Below are positions 43,430 to 51,718 of a stretch of 64,000 nt of DNA, piece after piece (position 1 is the stretch's first letter; every line of letters starts with the position of its first letter). The position numbers and the translations under genes are program-made. Below the pieces are notes generated by a model. That model saw only the letters and a list, made by a program, of their open reading frames with translations, had not been told where the DNA came from and did not search any database. Origin of the DNA: CAIYRG01 sp964494505 (GTDB taxonomy: Bacteria; Pseudomonadota; Alphaproteobacteria; Micropepsales; Micropepsaceae); contig CAZBRO010000026.1 in assembly GCA_964494505.1 (NCBI GenBank), positions 17,695-81,694 on the forward strand, read 5' to 3'.

Positions 43430-44002
43430 ATGCTTCGCATCGCGCTCATTGCTCTGGTCTCGATGCTGGCTTCGAATGCAGCCTTCGCGCAGAGCTGGAA
43501 GGAATACACCTATCCGCAATATTCGGTGGCGCTGTCCTTCCCCGCCGAACCCAAGGTGGAGACGATCTCGTACCGGACGGCGGAGGGCGCGTCCGCCGAA
43601 GCCCGCGTCTATTCGGTGACGCATGACAACGCCGCCTTACGCATGACCATCGTCGATTTGTCGGACATGCAGACCGAGGAAAAGACGGTGATCGATCATG
43701 CCATCGAGACGCTGAGCGAAGAGGGCGAGGTGAAGCTCGACATTCCGCACCGCGTCGGGCGCGTCTATGGCCGCCAATTGAGCATCGCCGGGAAGGACGG
43801 CAGCCATTCCTCCATCGCGCTGTTCTATTTCCAGAAGCGGCTCTATCAGATCGAGGGTGTGTCCGGGGCGCATGGCGAGGACGCCACTGCCGAGGCCATC
43901 CGTTTCCAACAATCGCTGAACTTCACGCGCGGAGTGGCGAACCGGACGCTGCTCGAGCCGGTGTTCCAGGTGTTCGGCCGCGCCTTCGGCGGAAGCAACT
44001 GA
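43430..44002 (+). CDS. Exported protein, paralogue of 42110 (function unknown)
   Basis: A 190-residue protein with a signal peptide ending NAAFAQ. ATG at 43430 after GTGAGGG, which overlaps the stop of the methyltransferase gene; a GTG at 43418 is less likely. Its mature sequence follows the 42110 protein block by block but is extended by about 20 residues at the C-terminus (LLEPVFQVFGRAFGG). The three genes 42110-44002 are tightly packed on one strand and probably cotranscribed. Confidence 0.75.
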   Translation: MLRIALIALVSMLASNAAFAQSWKEYTYPQYSVALSFPAEPKVETISYRTAEGASAEARVYSVTHDNAALRMTIVDLSDMQTEEKTVIDHAIETLSEEGEVKLDIPHRVGRVYGRQLSIAGKDGSHSSIALFYFQKRLYQIEGVSGAHGEDATAEAIRFQQSLNFTRGVANRTLLEPVFQVFGRAFGGSN

Positions 44003-44063
44003 TTGTCATCGCGTTAATCCATCGGTCCCCATCAACCATTGCACACAGCAAGAGCAGGCACAC

Positions 44064-45563
44064 ATGTTCGGCACGCCGAAAAGCGGGCTAGTCCCCAACA
44101 CGTTCGAGTTCGAAAACCAGCCGCTGATCACGGCCAACGGCTTCCGCGAATATGATGCGCGCTGGCTGTTCGAGAAAGAGATCAACCTCGTCGGCATGCA
44201 GGCGCTGGGCCTGGCGCTCGGCACCTATTTTCACGAGCGCGGGATCGTGCCCAAAGTGGTGGTGGGCCACGATTTCCGCTCCTATTCGCTCTCCATCAAG
44301 CAGGCGCTGACGATCGGACTGATGAGCGCGGGCTGTCAGGTTCACGACATCGGGCTGGCGTTGTCGCCGGTCGCCTATTTCGCGCAGTTTGCGCTCGATG
44401 CTGCCGCCGTCGCCATGGTGACCGCGAGCCACAACGAGAACGGTTGGACCGGGGTGAAGATGGGGGCCGAACGGCCGCTGACTTTCGGGCCCGACGAGAT
44501 GAACCGGCTGAAGGAGATCGTGCTTCAGGGCGAGGGGCGCCCGCGTTCCGGCGGCTCCTACACCCGCGTCGAGGACATGCGCGAGACCTATCTCAAGGCG
44601 GTGACCGAAGGACATCGCCTGTCGCGGCCCATCCGGGTTGTGGCGGCCTGCGGCAACGGCACGGCCGGAGCGTTCGCGCCCGAGGCGCTGAAGCGTATCG
44701 GCGCGGATGTGGTGCCGATGGATGTCGAACTCGACTGGAATTTCCCCAAATACAACCCCAACCCCGAAGACCTGCAGATGCTGCATGCGATGGGGGAGGC
44801 GGTGCATGAATCGGGGGCGGAAATCGCGCTCGGTTTCGACGGCGACGGCGACCGCTGCGGCGTGGTGGGCGACGACGGGCATGAGATTTTCGCGGACAAG
44901 GTGGGTGTGCTGATCGCGCGCGATCTCTCCTCGCGCATCCATGGAGCGAAATTCGTGGTCGATGTGAAATCGACGGGCATCTACGAAATCGATCCGGTGC
45001 TGAAGGCGAACGGCGTCGTCACCGATTATTGGAAGACGGGGCATTCCTACATCAAGCGCCGGACATCGGAGCTGAAAGCGGTCGCGGGATTTGAAAAGAG
45101 CGGGCATTACTTTTTCAATCCGCCGATCGGGCGCGGCTATGATGATTCCGTGGTGGCGGGGATCGCGGTCCTGGAAATGCTGGACCGCGCGGGCGGCGCC
45201 AAGATTTCGGAATTGGTGAACGGCCTCCCCAAGACGTGGGGCTCGCCGACCATGGCGCCCTTCTGTCCCGACGAGCGCAAATACGACGTGGTGGAATCGG
45301 TGACCAAGGATTATGCGCGCATGTTCGAGCGCGGCGAGACGATCCTGGGCCAGAAGATCGTCCGGCTGGTCACGGTCAACGGCGTGCGCGTCACGCTGGA
45401 GGACGGCACCTGGGGTCTGGTGCGCGCGTCATCGAACAAGCCCTCGCTCGTGGTGGTGTGCGAAAGTCCGGTGTCGGATAAGCAGATGCGCGCGATGTTC
45501 CACGACATCGACACGCGGCTGTCGAAATATCCCGAAGTCGGGGAGTACGATCAGAAGATTTAG
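44064..45563 (+). CDS. manB: Phosphomannomutase/phosphoglucomutase
   Basis: A 499-residue alpha-D-phosphohexomutase that interconverts mannose (or glucose) 1- and 6-phosphates for sugar-nucleotide synthesis. Four family signatures: phosphoserine loop VTASHNENGWTGVKMG (catalytic Ser), metal loop GFDGDGDRCGVV, sugar-binding FEKSGHYFFNPP, and the C-terminal phosphate-binding RASSNKPSLVVVCES. Length is normal for the AlgC/ManB group. Followed by a repeat block. It can feed polysaccharide or glycan synthesis; whether it works with the adjacent TylF-like enzyme is not shown. Confidence 0.94.
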   Translation: MFGTPKSGLVPNTFEFENQPLITANGFREYDARWLFEKEINLVGMQALGLALGTYFHERGIVPKVVVGHDFRSYSLSIKQALTIGLMSAGCQVHDIGLALSPVAYFAQFALDAAAVAMVTASHNENGWTGVKMGAERPLTFGPDEMNRLKEIVLQGEGRPRSGGSYTRVEDMRETYLKAVTEGHRLSRPIRVVAACGNGTAGAFAPEALKRIGADVVPMDVELDWNFPKYNPNPEDLQMLHAMGEAVHESGAEIALGFDGDGDRCGVVGDDGHEIFADKVGVLIARDLSSRIHGAKFVVDVKSTGIYEIDPVLKANGVVTDYWKTGHSYIKRRTSELKAVAGFEKSGHYFFNPPIGRGYDDSVVAGIAVLEMLDRAGGAKISELVNGLPKTWGSPTMAPFCPDERKYDVVESVTKDYARMFERGETILGQKIVRLVTVNGVRVTLEDGTWGLVRASSNKPSLVVVCESPVSDKQMRAMFHDIDTRLSKYPEVGEYDQKI

Positions 45564-45567
45564 CGGC

Positions 45568-45660
45568 CCCTCACCCTTCGATGCGCTCAGGGTGAGGAAT
45601 TATTTAAGTACCCTCATGCTGAGCCTGTCGAAGCATGAGACTGCCGAAGCATGAGACTGC
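45568..45660. repeat. CTTCGA-type repeat, copy c, with a 16-bp tandem duplication
   Basis: CCTCACCCTTCGATGCGCTC with AGGGTGAGG forms one hairpin (45568-45597). TCATGCTGAGCCTGTCGAAG with CATGAG follows (from 45613). At the end CGAAGCATGAGACTGC is present twice in tandem (45629-45644 and 45645-45660). Related to the copies flanking the S1/P1 pseudogene. Confidence 0.8.
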
Positions 45661-45689
45661 AGCCAAAATTCCAGCGTGAGGATTTACAC

Positions 45690-46103
45690 ATGACCAACAT
45701 GCCGATCACCGGCGGGTGTTTGTGCCGGAAAGTGCGCTACACGATCACGGCCGAGCCGATCGCGACGCGCGTCTGCTGGTGCCGCGATTGCCAATATTGG
45801 GGCGCGGGCAATGCCACGGTGAACGTGGTCTTTCCGAGCGCACAGGTGGCGGTGGAGGGCGAGCTTGCCGATTATCAAAGCCTCGCGGCCAGCGGCAATG
45901 TCATGCATCGGCGCTTCTGTCCCCATTGCGGTACGGCGGTCTTCAGCGGCGCCGAGGTCAGGCCGCATGTCACTATCGTGCGCGCCGGGACACTCGATGA
46001 TCCGGGCGTCGCGAAACCGGGCATGACGATATGGACGTCGAGCGCGCCGAGCTGGGCGTGCATCGACGATTCGATTCCGTCCGTGCCGAAACAGCCCGCG
46101 TAA
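45690..46103 (+). CDS. GFA family protein (glutathione-dependent formaldehyde-activating type)
   Basis: A 137-residue zinc protein. ATG at 45690 after GTGAGGATT; the earlier ATG at 45651 lies in the repeat. The family Cys pattern is complete: GGCLCRKVRY, CWCRDCQ and FCPHCGTAVF. GFA proteins bind two zinc ions; the founding member speeds up glutathione-formaldehyde adduct formation, but most are of unknown role. Could matter for formaldehyde if the PQQ dehydrogenase 2 kb downstream oxidises methanol (speculative). Confidence 0.88.
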   Translation: MTNMPITGGCLCRKVRYTITAEPIATRVCWCRDCQYWGAGNATVNVVFPSAQVAVEGELADYQSLAASGNVMHRRFCPHCGTAVFSGAEVRPHVTIVRAGTLDDPGVAKPGMTIWTSSAPSWACIDDSIPSVPKQPA

Positions 46104-46105
46104 GT

Positions 46106-46852
46106 TCAGGCGGCGCTGCCGTCCGCACGCGGATCGATGGTGGTATTGCGCTTGAACCGGCCCGTCAGACGAACGCGGAAGAGCCAGTAGATCATCAAGA
46201 CCAAGGGCGCGAACACCGGCACGAAGAGTATCGGCGAATCCTGCAGGAACGCGGGCAACACCTGCTGCTGGCCCAGGAAGAAAGACGCCGCCGCGATGAA
46301 GAGCGCTGTACACATGCGCCAAAGATGCCGGGCGATTCGCTGTGTGCCGGAAATGCCGCCGCGCAGGATCACTTTGAGGTCCGAGACAGCGGCAATCGAT
46401 CCCACCAGCACGAAGAGGTAGAGGGCTTGCGGAGGCTGGTTGTCGAGCCTGCCCGTCGGACTGTTCGCCGCCAGCCGGAACAGGATTACGCCGGCTGCAA
46501 CGATCCCCAAGGCTACAATGAACCCGCCGACTTCCAAACGGCCCGTACTGCCGTCCTTGCGGCTTACGGTCAGCCAGGCGCTCGCGACCAGATAGAACGT
46601 CAAGATGCCGGCGACGGCCGAGGCTCTTTCCGGAAGGAAAGGGGCCACACACGCGCCGATGGCCGACATGATCAACATGGAAACGAAAAACACGTTTCCG
46701 GCTACGCGGTGCAGGCGCCCGCCTTTGCGGGATAACAATGCCGTCGCGCCTGAGATTATGCCGGCGCCGCCTCCGCTGACATGGAGAAACAGGATCAGTC
46801 CCGCTGCGCCGCGGGCCAGCAGGGAGCTCTCCGGGCTTATCTGCAGAATCAT
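46106..46852 (-). CDS. DUF2306-like integral membrane protein
   Basis: A 248-residue inner-membrane protein with about seven hydrophobic helices. The segment LSRKGGRLHRVAGNVFFVSM after helix 2 is the conserved loop of DUF2306-type proteins, in which a His follows GR-L. ATG at 46852 with GGAGGGAAA upstream. Converges with the GFA gene, with only 2 bases between the stops. Function unknown; no partner gene. Confidence 0.75.
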   Translation of the reverse strand: MILQISPESSLLARGAAGLILFLHVSGGGAGIISGATALLSRKGGRLHRVAGNVFFVSMLIMSAIGACVAPFLPERASAVAGILTFYLVASAWLTVSRKDGSTGRLEVGGFIVALGIVAAGVILFRLAANSPTGRLDNQPPQALYLFVLVGSIAAVSDLKVILRGGISGTQRIARHLWRMCTALFIAAASFFLGQQQVLPAFLQDSPILFVPVFAPLVLMIYWLFRVRLTGRFKRNTTIDPRADGSAA

Positions 46853-46937
46853 GGTGAGAGGATTTCCCTCCTTCCGCGCTCGATACTTTGCGAGATAGGC
46901 CGATTATCCCATTGTACTTGGGATTACCGGGCCATTG

Positions 46938-47933
46938 CTACGCCGCTTCGGCGCGCGGACGGCCGATGAAAGCGAGCGCGTCGCGCAGCACGGTGATGCC
47001 TGCGCCTCTCTTCGTGGCATTCTCGCTCAAGTGACGGCGGAACTGCCGCGCACCGGGCAAGCCGTGGAAGAGGCCGAGCATGTGCTTGGTCATCGCGTTG
47101 AGCGGTACGCCTTCGGCCAGCTGCGCCGCGATGTAATCGAGATAGGTTTCCACCGCCGCATTCACGGCCCGCGCGTCGCCGCCGAAGAAGCGGCGGTCCA
47201 CATCGGCGAGAATGGAAGGGGATTGATACGCCGCGCGGCCGAGCATGACGCCGTCCACCTGCTGGAGATGCGCCTCGGCCTCGTCGAGCGAACCGACGCC
47301 GCCATTGATAAGAATCGTCAAATCGGCCCGCGCGCGCTTTAACGCATAAACAAGTTCGTAATCGAGCGGCGGGATTTCGCGATTCTCTTTGGGAGACAGG
47401 CCCGAGAGCCAGGCCTTCCGCGCATGCACGGCGAAAATCGTCACACCCGCTGCCGCGCAGGCATCCACGAGTGCAGGCAGCGCCTCCTGCGGGTCCTGAT
47501 CGTCCACGCCGATGCGGCATTTGACCGTCACCGGGATGGCGACGGCGGCCCGCATCGCGGCAACGCATTCGGCGACGAGGGCCGGCTCCTTCATCAGCGC
47601 GGCGCCGAAGCAGCCCGACTGCACGCGGTCGGAAGGACAGCCGACATTGAGGTTGATCTCGTCATAGCCTCGTTCCCGGCCGATGCGCGCGGCCTCGGCG
47701 AGTTTCTTTGGGTCCGCCCCGCCCAACTGAAGCGCCACGGGATGCTCGATGTCGGAAAACCCGATCAGCCGCTCGCGATCCCCGTGCAGGATCGCGTCCG
47801 CCGTCACCATTTCGGTGTAGAGCCGCGCGCGCGCCGACAATAGACGGTGCAGAACGCGGCAATGCCGGTCTGTCCAATCCATCATCGGCGCGACGGCGAA
47901 GATCTTAACCGGGTTTGGCAACGGCGATCCCAA
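46938..47933 (-). CDS. dusA: tRNA-dihydrouridine synthase A
   Basis: A 331-residue FMN enzyme that reduces uridines in the tRNA D-loop. Marks: VAPMMDWTDRHCRVLHRLL, LQLGGADPKKLAEAA, NLNVGCPSDRVQSGCFGAALM (active-site Cys), VTVKCRIGVDD and INGGVGSL, MLGRAAYQ. All place it in the DusA group. The frame contains no ATG before MMDWTD, so a TTG at 47933 (or 47921) is used; no ribosome site is clear, and the N-terminus is uncertain by a few residues. Confidence 0.93.
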   Translation of the reverse strand: MGSPLPNPVKIFAVAPMMDWTDRHCRVLHRLLSARARLYTEMVTADAILHGDRERLIGFSDIEHPVALQLGGADPKKLAEAARIGRERGYDEINLNVGCPSDRVQSGCFGAALMKEPALVAECVAAMRAAVAIPVTVKCRIGVDDQDPQEALPALVDACAAAGVTIFAVHARKAWLSGLSPKENREIPPLDYELVYALKRARADLTILINGGVGSLDEAEAHLQQVDGVMLGRAAYQSPSILADVDRRFFGGDARAVNAAVETYLDYIAAQLAEGVPLNAMTKHMLGLFHGLPGARQFRRHLSENATKRGAGITVLRDALAFIGRPRAEAA

Positions 47934-48075
47934 CGGAAGTTTGCGTGCAGGAAAGCCAATTACCGCCTGCGCCGACCCATTTGCAACAATGTTGCCCCGG
48001 CTGTTCAGCCTCGCCCATTCGCGTTACCGTCAGGCAAACAACAATCATGTCCGAAACGGATAATCGGGGAGAGCC

Positions 48076-49839
48076 ATGAAACCCATCTCGCAGCGGGCAA
48101 TAGCAATCCTGTTTGGCTCGGCTGTTTCGCTGACCGCACTCGGGGCGGCGATCGCGCAACCGAACTTCGCGCCCGTCACCGATGCGATGCTGAACAATCC
48201 CGACCCGGCCGATTGGCTGATGATCAGCCGGACCTACAACGAATGGCGCTTCAGTCCGCTCAATCAGATCACAAAGGCCAATGCCGGCCAGCTTCGCATG
48301 GCCTGGGCGCGCCAGCTTCCGGGCGGGACGCAGGAATCGACGCCCATCGTCTATCGCGGCGTGATGTATCTGTTCGCGCCCGGGGCCACGATCCAGGCGG
48401 TGGACGCGACCAATGGCGATCTGATCTGGGAATATGCGCGCAAATATCCGGCTGGCGTGACCGGCACGCGGGCGCGCGAAAAGAGTCTGGCGATCTACGA
48501 GGACATGATCTATTTCGCGGCGCCCGACGGGTTTCTTGTGGCCATCGATGCCAGGACCGGCAGACTGCGCTGGGAATCCAAGCTCGACAATGGCGGCCAG
48601 CAGGCGGGCGGGCTGCTGCTTGCCGACGGCAAGGTGATCTCGAACCGCACCTGCGATCAAGCCAAGCGCGAAAACTGCTTCATCGCCGCCAACGATGCCA
48701 GGACCGGACGTCTGGTGTGGAAATTCTTTACCACCGCGGGCGCGGGCGAGCCCGGCGGCGACACCTGGGGCGATGTGCCGACGGAGAAGCGCGCGGCGGG
48801 CCCGTGGGGGCAGGTGGGCTCCTACGATCCGGTCCGCAAGGTGCTCTATTGGAGCGTCGCCAATCCCAATCCCTACACGCGGCTGACGCGCCATGGGGCT
48901 GCCGACGCGGTGTCGCTCAATGCACCCGCCGATCTCTTCAGCAATTCGACGGTCGCCCTCGACGTCGAGACCGGCAAGCTCAAATGGTATTACCAGGAAT
49001 TGCCGGGCGACGATTGGGATGCCGATCACAACCACGAACGCCTGCTCATCCACACCAAGGTCAGCCCCGATCCGAAAGCCGTCAAATGGATCAGCGCGAA
49101 TCTGACGCCCGGCAGCGAACATGACATCGTGCTGACGGCGGCCGAAGGCGGCGGCATGTTCGCGGTCGAACAGGAATCCGGCAAATTCCTCTGGGCGCGG
49201 CCGTTTCCTTACGACGATCCCAACCTCAACATGAATTTCGTCGATGTGAAGACGGGGCTGACCCGCATCAATCAGGACAAGCTGTTCAAGAAGGACGGCG
49301 ACCACATCATCGGCTGCTATCACAACACGCGGGCCATCATGCAGACGGCCTACAACCCGCAGAACAATTCACTCTACGTGCCGTTCCACGACCAGTGCCT
49401 GTCGATGACCGCCGATGTCGAAAGCCCGACCGGCTATGGGCCGCGGTCGGGCATCATGCGGCCCGGAATCGATCCCGGCAAATACATGAACATCGGGAAG
49501 GTGAATGTCGCCACGGGAGAAATGAAAGTCATCTACTCGCAGGCCATCGGCACCAATGGATCGCTGTTGACCACCGGAAGCGGCCTCGTCTTCACCAGCG
49601 ATCTCAACCGGCGGGTGCGCGCCATAGACGGCGAAGACGGCAAGGTGCTGTGGGAAGCCGTGGTTGGCGGCATGGTGGTGACGAGCACGATCACCTATGC
49701 GGTGAACGGCAAGCAGTATGTGATGCTGTTTACCGGCGAAGGACAATCGCTGACTTCCAATGTGCTTGCGTTGACCAAGACCGTCATGCCGCCGCCGGTG
49801 CGCAACGCGAGCGGCATCTATGTTTTCGCGCTGCCATGA
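48076..49839 (+). CDS. PQQ-dependent dehydrogenase (alcohol dehydrogenase-type propeller)
   Basis: A 587-residue periplasmic quinoprotein. ATG at 48076 after GGGGAGAG; signal peptide 1-27 ends GAAIAQ. Eight-bladed propeller repeats are visible as AVDATNGDLIWEY, AIDARTGRLRWES, ALDVETGKLKWYYQ and AIDGEDGKVLWE. The catalytic Asp lies in GDDWDADHNHE (Asp315) and is followed two residues on by Asp317, the pattern that binds lanthanides in XoxF-type enzymes. The vicinal Cys-Cys of methanol dehydrogenase is missing. No cytochrome c domain is fused, so electrons must go to a separate cytochrome. PQQ synthesis genes are not in the window. Confidence 0.92.
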   Translation: MKPISQRAIAILFGSAVSLTALGAAIAQPNFAPVTDAMLNNPDPADWLMISRTYNEWRFSPLNQITKANAGQLRMAWARQLPGGTQESTPIVYRGVMYLFAPGATIQAVDATNGDLIWEYARKYPAGVTGTRAREKSLAIYEDMIYFAAPDGFLVAIDARTGRLRWESKLDNGGQQAGGLLLADGKVISNRTCDQAKRENCFIAANDARTGRLVWKFFTTAGAGEPGGDTWGDVPTEKRAAGPWGQVGSYDPVRKVLYWSVANPNPYTRLTRHGAADAVSLNAPADLFSNSTVALDVETGKLKWYYQELPGDDWDADHNHERLLIHTKVSPDPKAVKWISANLTPGSEHDIVLTAAEGGGMFAVEQESGKFLWARPFPYDDPNLNMNFVDVKTGLTRINQDKLFKKDGDHIIGCYHNTRAIMQTAYNPQNNSLYVPFHDQCLSMTADVESPTGYGPRSGIMRPGIDPGKYMNIGKVNVATGEMKVIYSQAIGTNGSLLTTGSGLVFTSDLNRRVRAIDGEDGKVLWEAVVGGMVVTSTITYAVNGKQYVMLFTGEGQSLTSNVLALTKTVMPPPVRNASGIYVFALP

Positions 49840-49878
49840 ACCGCCGCAGCGTAAGTGCTTTCTGGAGAATATAAATTT

Positions 49879-49936
49879 CCTGTAATTAATTACGAGTCGA
49901 AAAATTTTACAGGTTGGACCGATCCCGGTACGGGAT
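49879..49936 (+). promoter_or_regulatory. Inverted repeats upstream of the sigma-54 promoter (possible activator sites)
   Basis: CCTGTAA (49879-49885) is mirrored by TTACAGG (49907-49913), and ATCCCG-GTA-CGGGAT (49922-49936) is a 6+6 palindrome. They lie 40-95 bases before the -24 element, where an enhancer-binding protein for sigma-54 would bind. Assignment is by position only. Confidence 0.4.
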
Positions 49937-49973
49937 GGAACCTAAGGCATTGATAGTTAACCGGTGACCCATT

Positions 49974-49991
49974 CTGGCACGAACCTTGCTA
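49974..49991 (+). promoter_or_regulatory. Sigma-54 (RpoN) -24/-12 promoter
   Basis: CTGGCACG-AACC-TTGCTA reproduces the sigma-54 consensus YTGGCACG-N4-TTGCW exactly, with GG and GC 10 bases apart. It lies in a 230-base gap, 79 bases before a 43-codon frame with a strong ribosome site, and points toward it. Expected start of transcription about 50001-50003. Confidence 0.85.
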
Positions 49992-50069
49992 TCTCCTTAA
50001 TGACGACAGATTAGCGACGCCTCACTGGCATCAGCAGGCTGCCGGTGAAGGCTTAGCAGGAGGAATATT

Positions 50070-50201
50070 TTGGACATCCGCTATTTATCGGCAAGAACCA
50101 GCAGGAACTCGTTGCCGCCGGCCTATATCGCGTGGCCTTTGCTGATTGCGTGCCTTCTGTCATGGGCGCTGATTGTGTACGGGTTTTCATTCCTGGTTTA
50201 G
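50070..50201 (+). CDS. Small single-helix membrane protein, 43 residues, under sigma-54 control
   Basis: A short gene with a TTG start at 50070 preceded by AGCAGGAGGAATA, one of the best ribosome sites in the window. The product has a polar Ser/Arg-rich N-terminus (DIRYLSARTSRNS), then PPAYIAWPLLIACLLSWALI and a short hydrophobic end, so a single transmembrane helix with the N-terminus probably inside. No family is known to me. A consensus sigma-54 promoter lies upstream and no other gene follows before the convergent gene at 50233. Together this makes a conditionally expressed small membrane protein likely. Confidence 0.7.
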   Translation: MDIRYLSARTSRNSLPPAYIAWPLLIACLLSWALIVYGFSFLV

Positions 50202-50232
50202 GTTTACACGATTGACGTAATGTCCCGTCCGG

Positions 50233-50454
50233 TCAGCGCTGATGGCTGCTGAGTTTGGATGTGCCTCCTATCGCGAAGCTTTTCCCGGCGCGAAACGAGT
50301 AATGCGCTCCGCAAATGCCGCACCGGTGGGCAGTGTCGAAATGTGCCGCCGCCTCCCCTCTCAAATGGGCTTTTAGCTTGCTGAACGCGGCAACGGTGAG
50401 GCGTGACTGCTTATCGGTGGCTGCGCAATTCGGGCAATAGGGCTCGTCGGGCAT
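50233..50454 (-). CDS. Small zinc-ribbon protein
   Basis: A 73-residue protein with two Cys pairs, YCPNC and RCGICG, spaced to bind one zinc as a ribbon. The ATG at 50454 with AAGGCGAC upstream is preferred over one at 50472. Between the pairs is a basic helical part (FSKLKAHLRGEAAAHF). Resembles small uncharacterised zinc-ribbon proteins that may bind nucleic acid or proteins. Lies between the sigma-54-driven small gene and the hydrolase gene on the minus strand. Confidence 0.68.
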   Translation of the reverse strand: MPDEPYCPNCAATDKQSRLTVAAFSKLKAHLRGEAAAHFDTAHRCGICGAHYSFRAGKSFAIGGTSKLSSHQR

Positions 50455-50535
50455 AGTGTCGCCTTCTGGCACATCTCATCCTGAAACGTGCAAGCGACAT
50501 GCCGGGGGTATGGGAAAACCGAGGTGAGGCGCCGA

Positions 50536-51672
50536 TCAGTCCGAATAGCCGAGGCGAAGCATTCCCGTTTTGCTCCCGTTTACCGTGCCCTTTTGCAGCC
50601 ATTCCAGCGAAGCGCGGAACAACAGCAGGTGGTTCTTCTCCCACATCGCGTTGTGCGACGAGCAGGCGAGATCGATGAACACTTTTTGCGGTGAGCCAAG
50701 GTCGGCATACATCTCTTTCACGCGGCTCTGATCGACCTGTTTGTCGTGGGCGCCCGACACCATCAGCGTCGGGATCATGGTGGTTTTCACGACGTCGGAG
50801 GTCCAGCCCCAGCTTGTGGTGTTCGGCGCACGGCGCGCGCCCGGTCCCCAGGTGGCGCCCACCGGATCGGAGGCGATCATGCTGGTCCACACCGATTGGG
50901 CGGCGGCCGGTTCGTATTGGTTGGCGCAACCGACCTGCCGGTCCCAATTGGCATCGAAATCGGCGCGCGACTGGGTGTTCATGGCGACGCCCTTGAGCGG
51001 AATATCGCCCGGTGGCTTGGCGGATGCCGCACGGTTATAGGCGGGCGCGAGCAGCACCAGTTTGGCGATTTTGTCGGGGTGCTGCGCGGCATAGCCGGCC
51101 GAGCGCGGTCCGCCGAGCGACCATGCCACCAGGCTCACCTTGTCGACATGGCGCAGCGCGCGCACATAATCGACCGCCGCGCCGACATCGTTCCAATCCG
51201 ATTCCAGCGTGGTCAGCTGATAGGGATAGCTGGCCGTGCAGGCCTTGAGCCCGAGGGATGCCTGCTGCTCCGGCGAAAGGTTGCAGGGATCGTTCATGGG
51301 GGCCGGACGCGTCGAACGGCCATAGCCGGTGGTATCCATGGAGAACACGTCGAAGCCGGCGCGGGCGAGATACGCCATCCAGCTATAATCCTGGTACGGA
51401 ACATCGAAGGCGACCTCGGCCGGCGTGCCGGCGCCGTGGACGAACAGCACCACACGGTCGGAGGCCGCACCGCGTGCGACTGCGGCGGCGGTGGTGCGCT
51501 CATGGACATAGATCTCGGCCGGTTCTCCTTTGATCGCCGGGACGATGGATTTGGTCAGCACATAATGGTCGATGGAAAGGAGGCGCTGTCCGTCATCGGC
51601 CGAGGCGGGGCTTGCGACGGCAAGGAGCGCCGAAAACCCAAGAAGAAGATGCGGCGATGACAGCTTGCGCAT
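50536..51672 (-). CDS. Secreted alpha/beta hydrolase
   Basis: A 378-residue exported hydrolase. ATG at 51672 after GGGGAGGGAAA; signal peptide 1-25 ends ASPASA. Fold marks: oxyanion FVHGAGTPAEVAF, nucleophile elbow VAWSLGG (Ser), acid in SGAHDKQV (Asp), and His in CSSHNAMWEKN. A lid-like insertion with several Cys (NDPCNL, KACTAS, GCANQY) lies between strand 5 and the C-terminal part. Substrate unknown; likely an ester. No operon partner. Confidence 0.85.
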   Translation of the reverse strand: MRKLSSPHLLLGFSALLAVASPASADDGQRLLSIDHYVLTKSIVPAIKGEPAEIYVHERTTAAAVARGAASDRVVLFVHGAGTPAEVAFDVPYQDYSWMAYLARAGFDVFSMDTTGYGRSTRPAPMNDPCNLSPEQQASLGLKACTASYPYQLTTLESDWNDVGAAVDYVRALRHVDKVSLVAWSLGGPRSAGYAAQHPDKIAKLVLLAPAYNRAASAKPPGDIPLKGVAMNTQSRADFDANWDRQVGCANQYEPAAAQSVWTSMIASDPVGATWGPGARRAPNTTSWGWTSDVVKTTMIPTLMVSGAHDKQVDQSRVKEMYADLGSPQKVFIDLACSSHNAMWEKNHLLLFRASLEWLQKGTVNGSKTGMLRLGYSD

Positions 51673-51718
51673 GACGATTTCCCTCCCCGCGGGCGGCGTT
51701 CAAATCCGGATGCGTATT

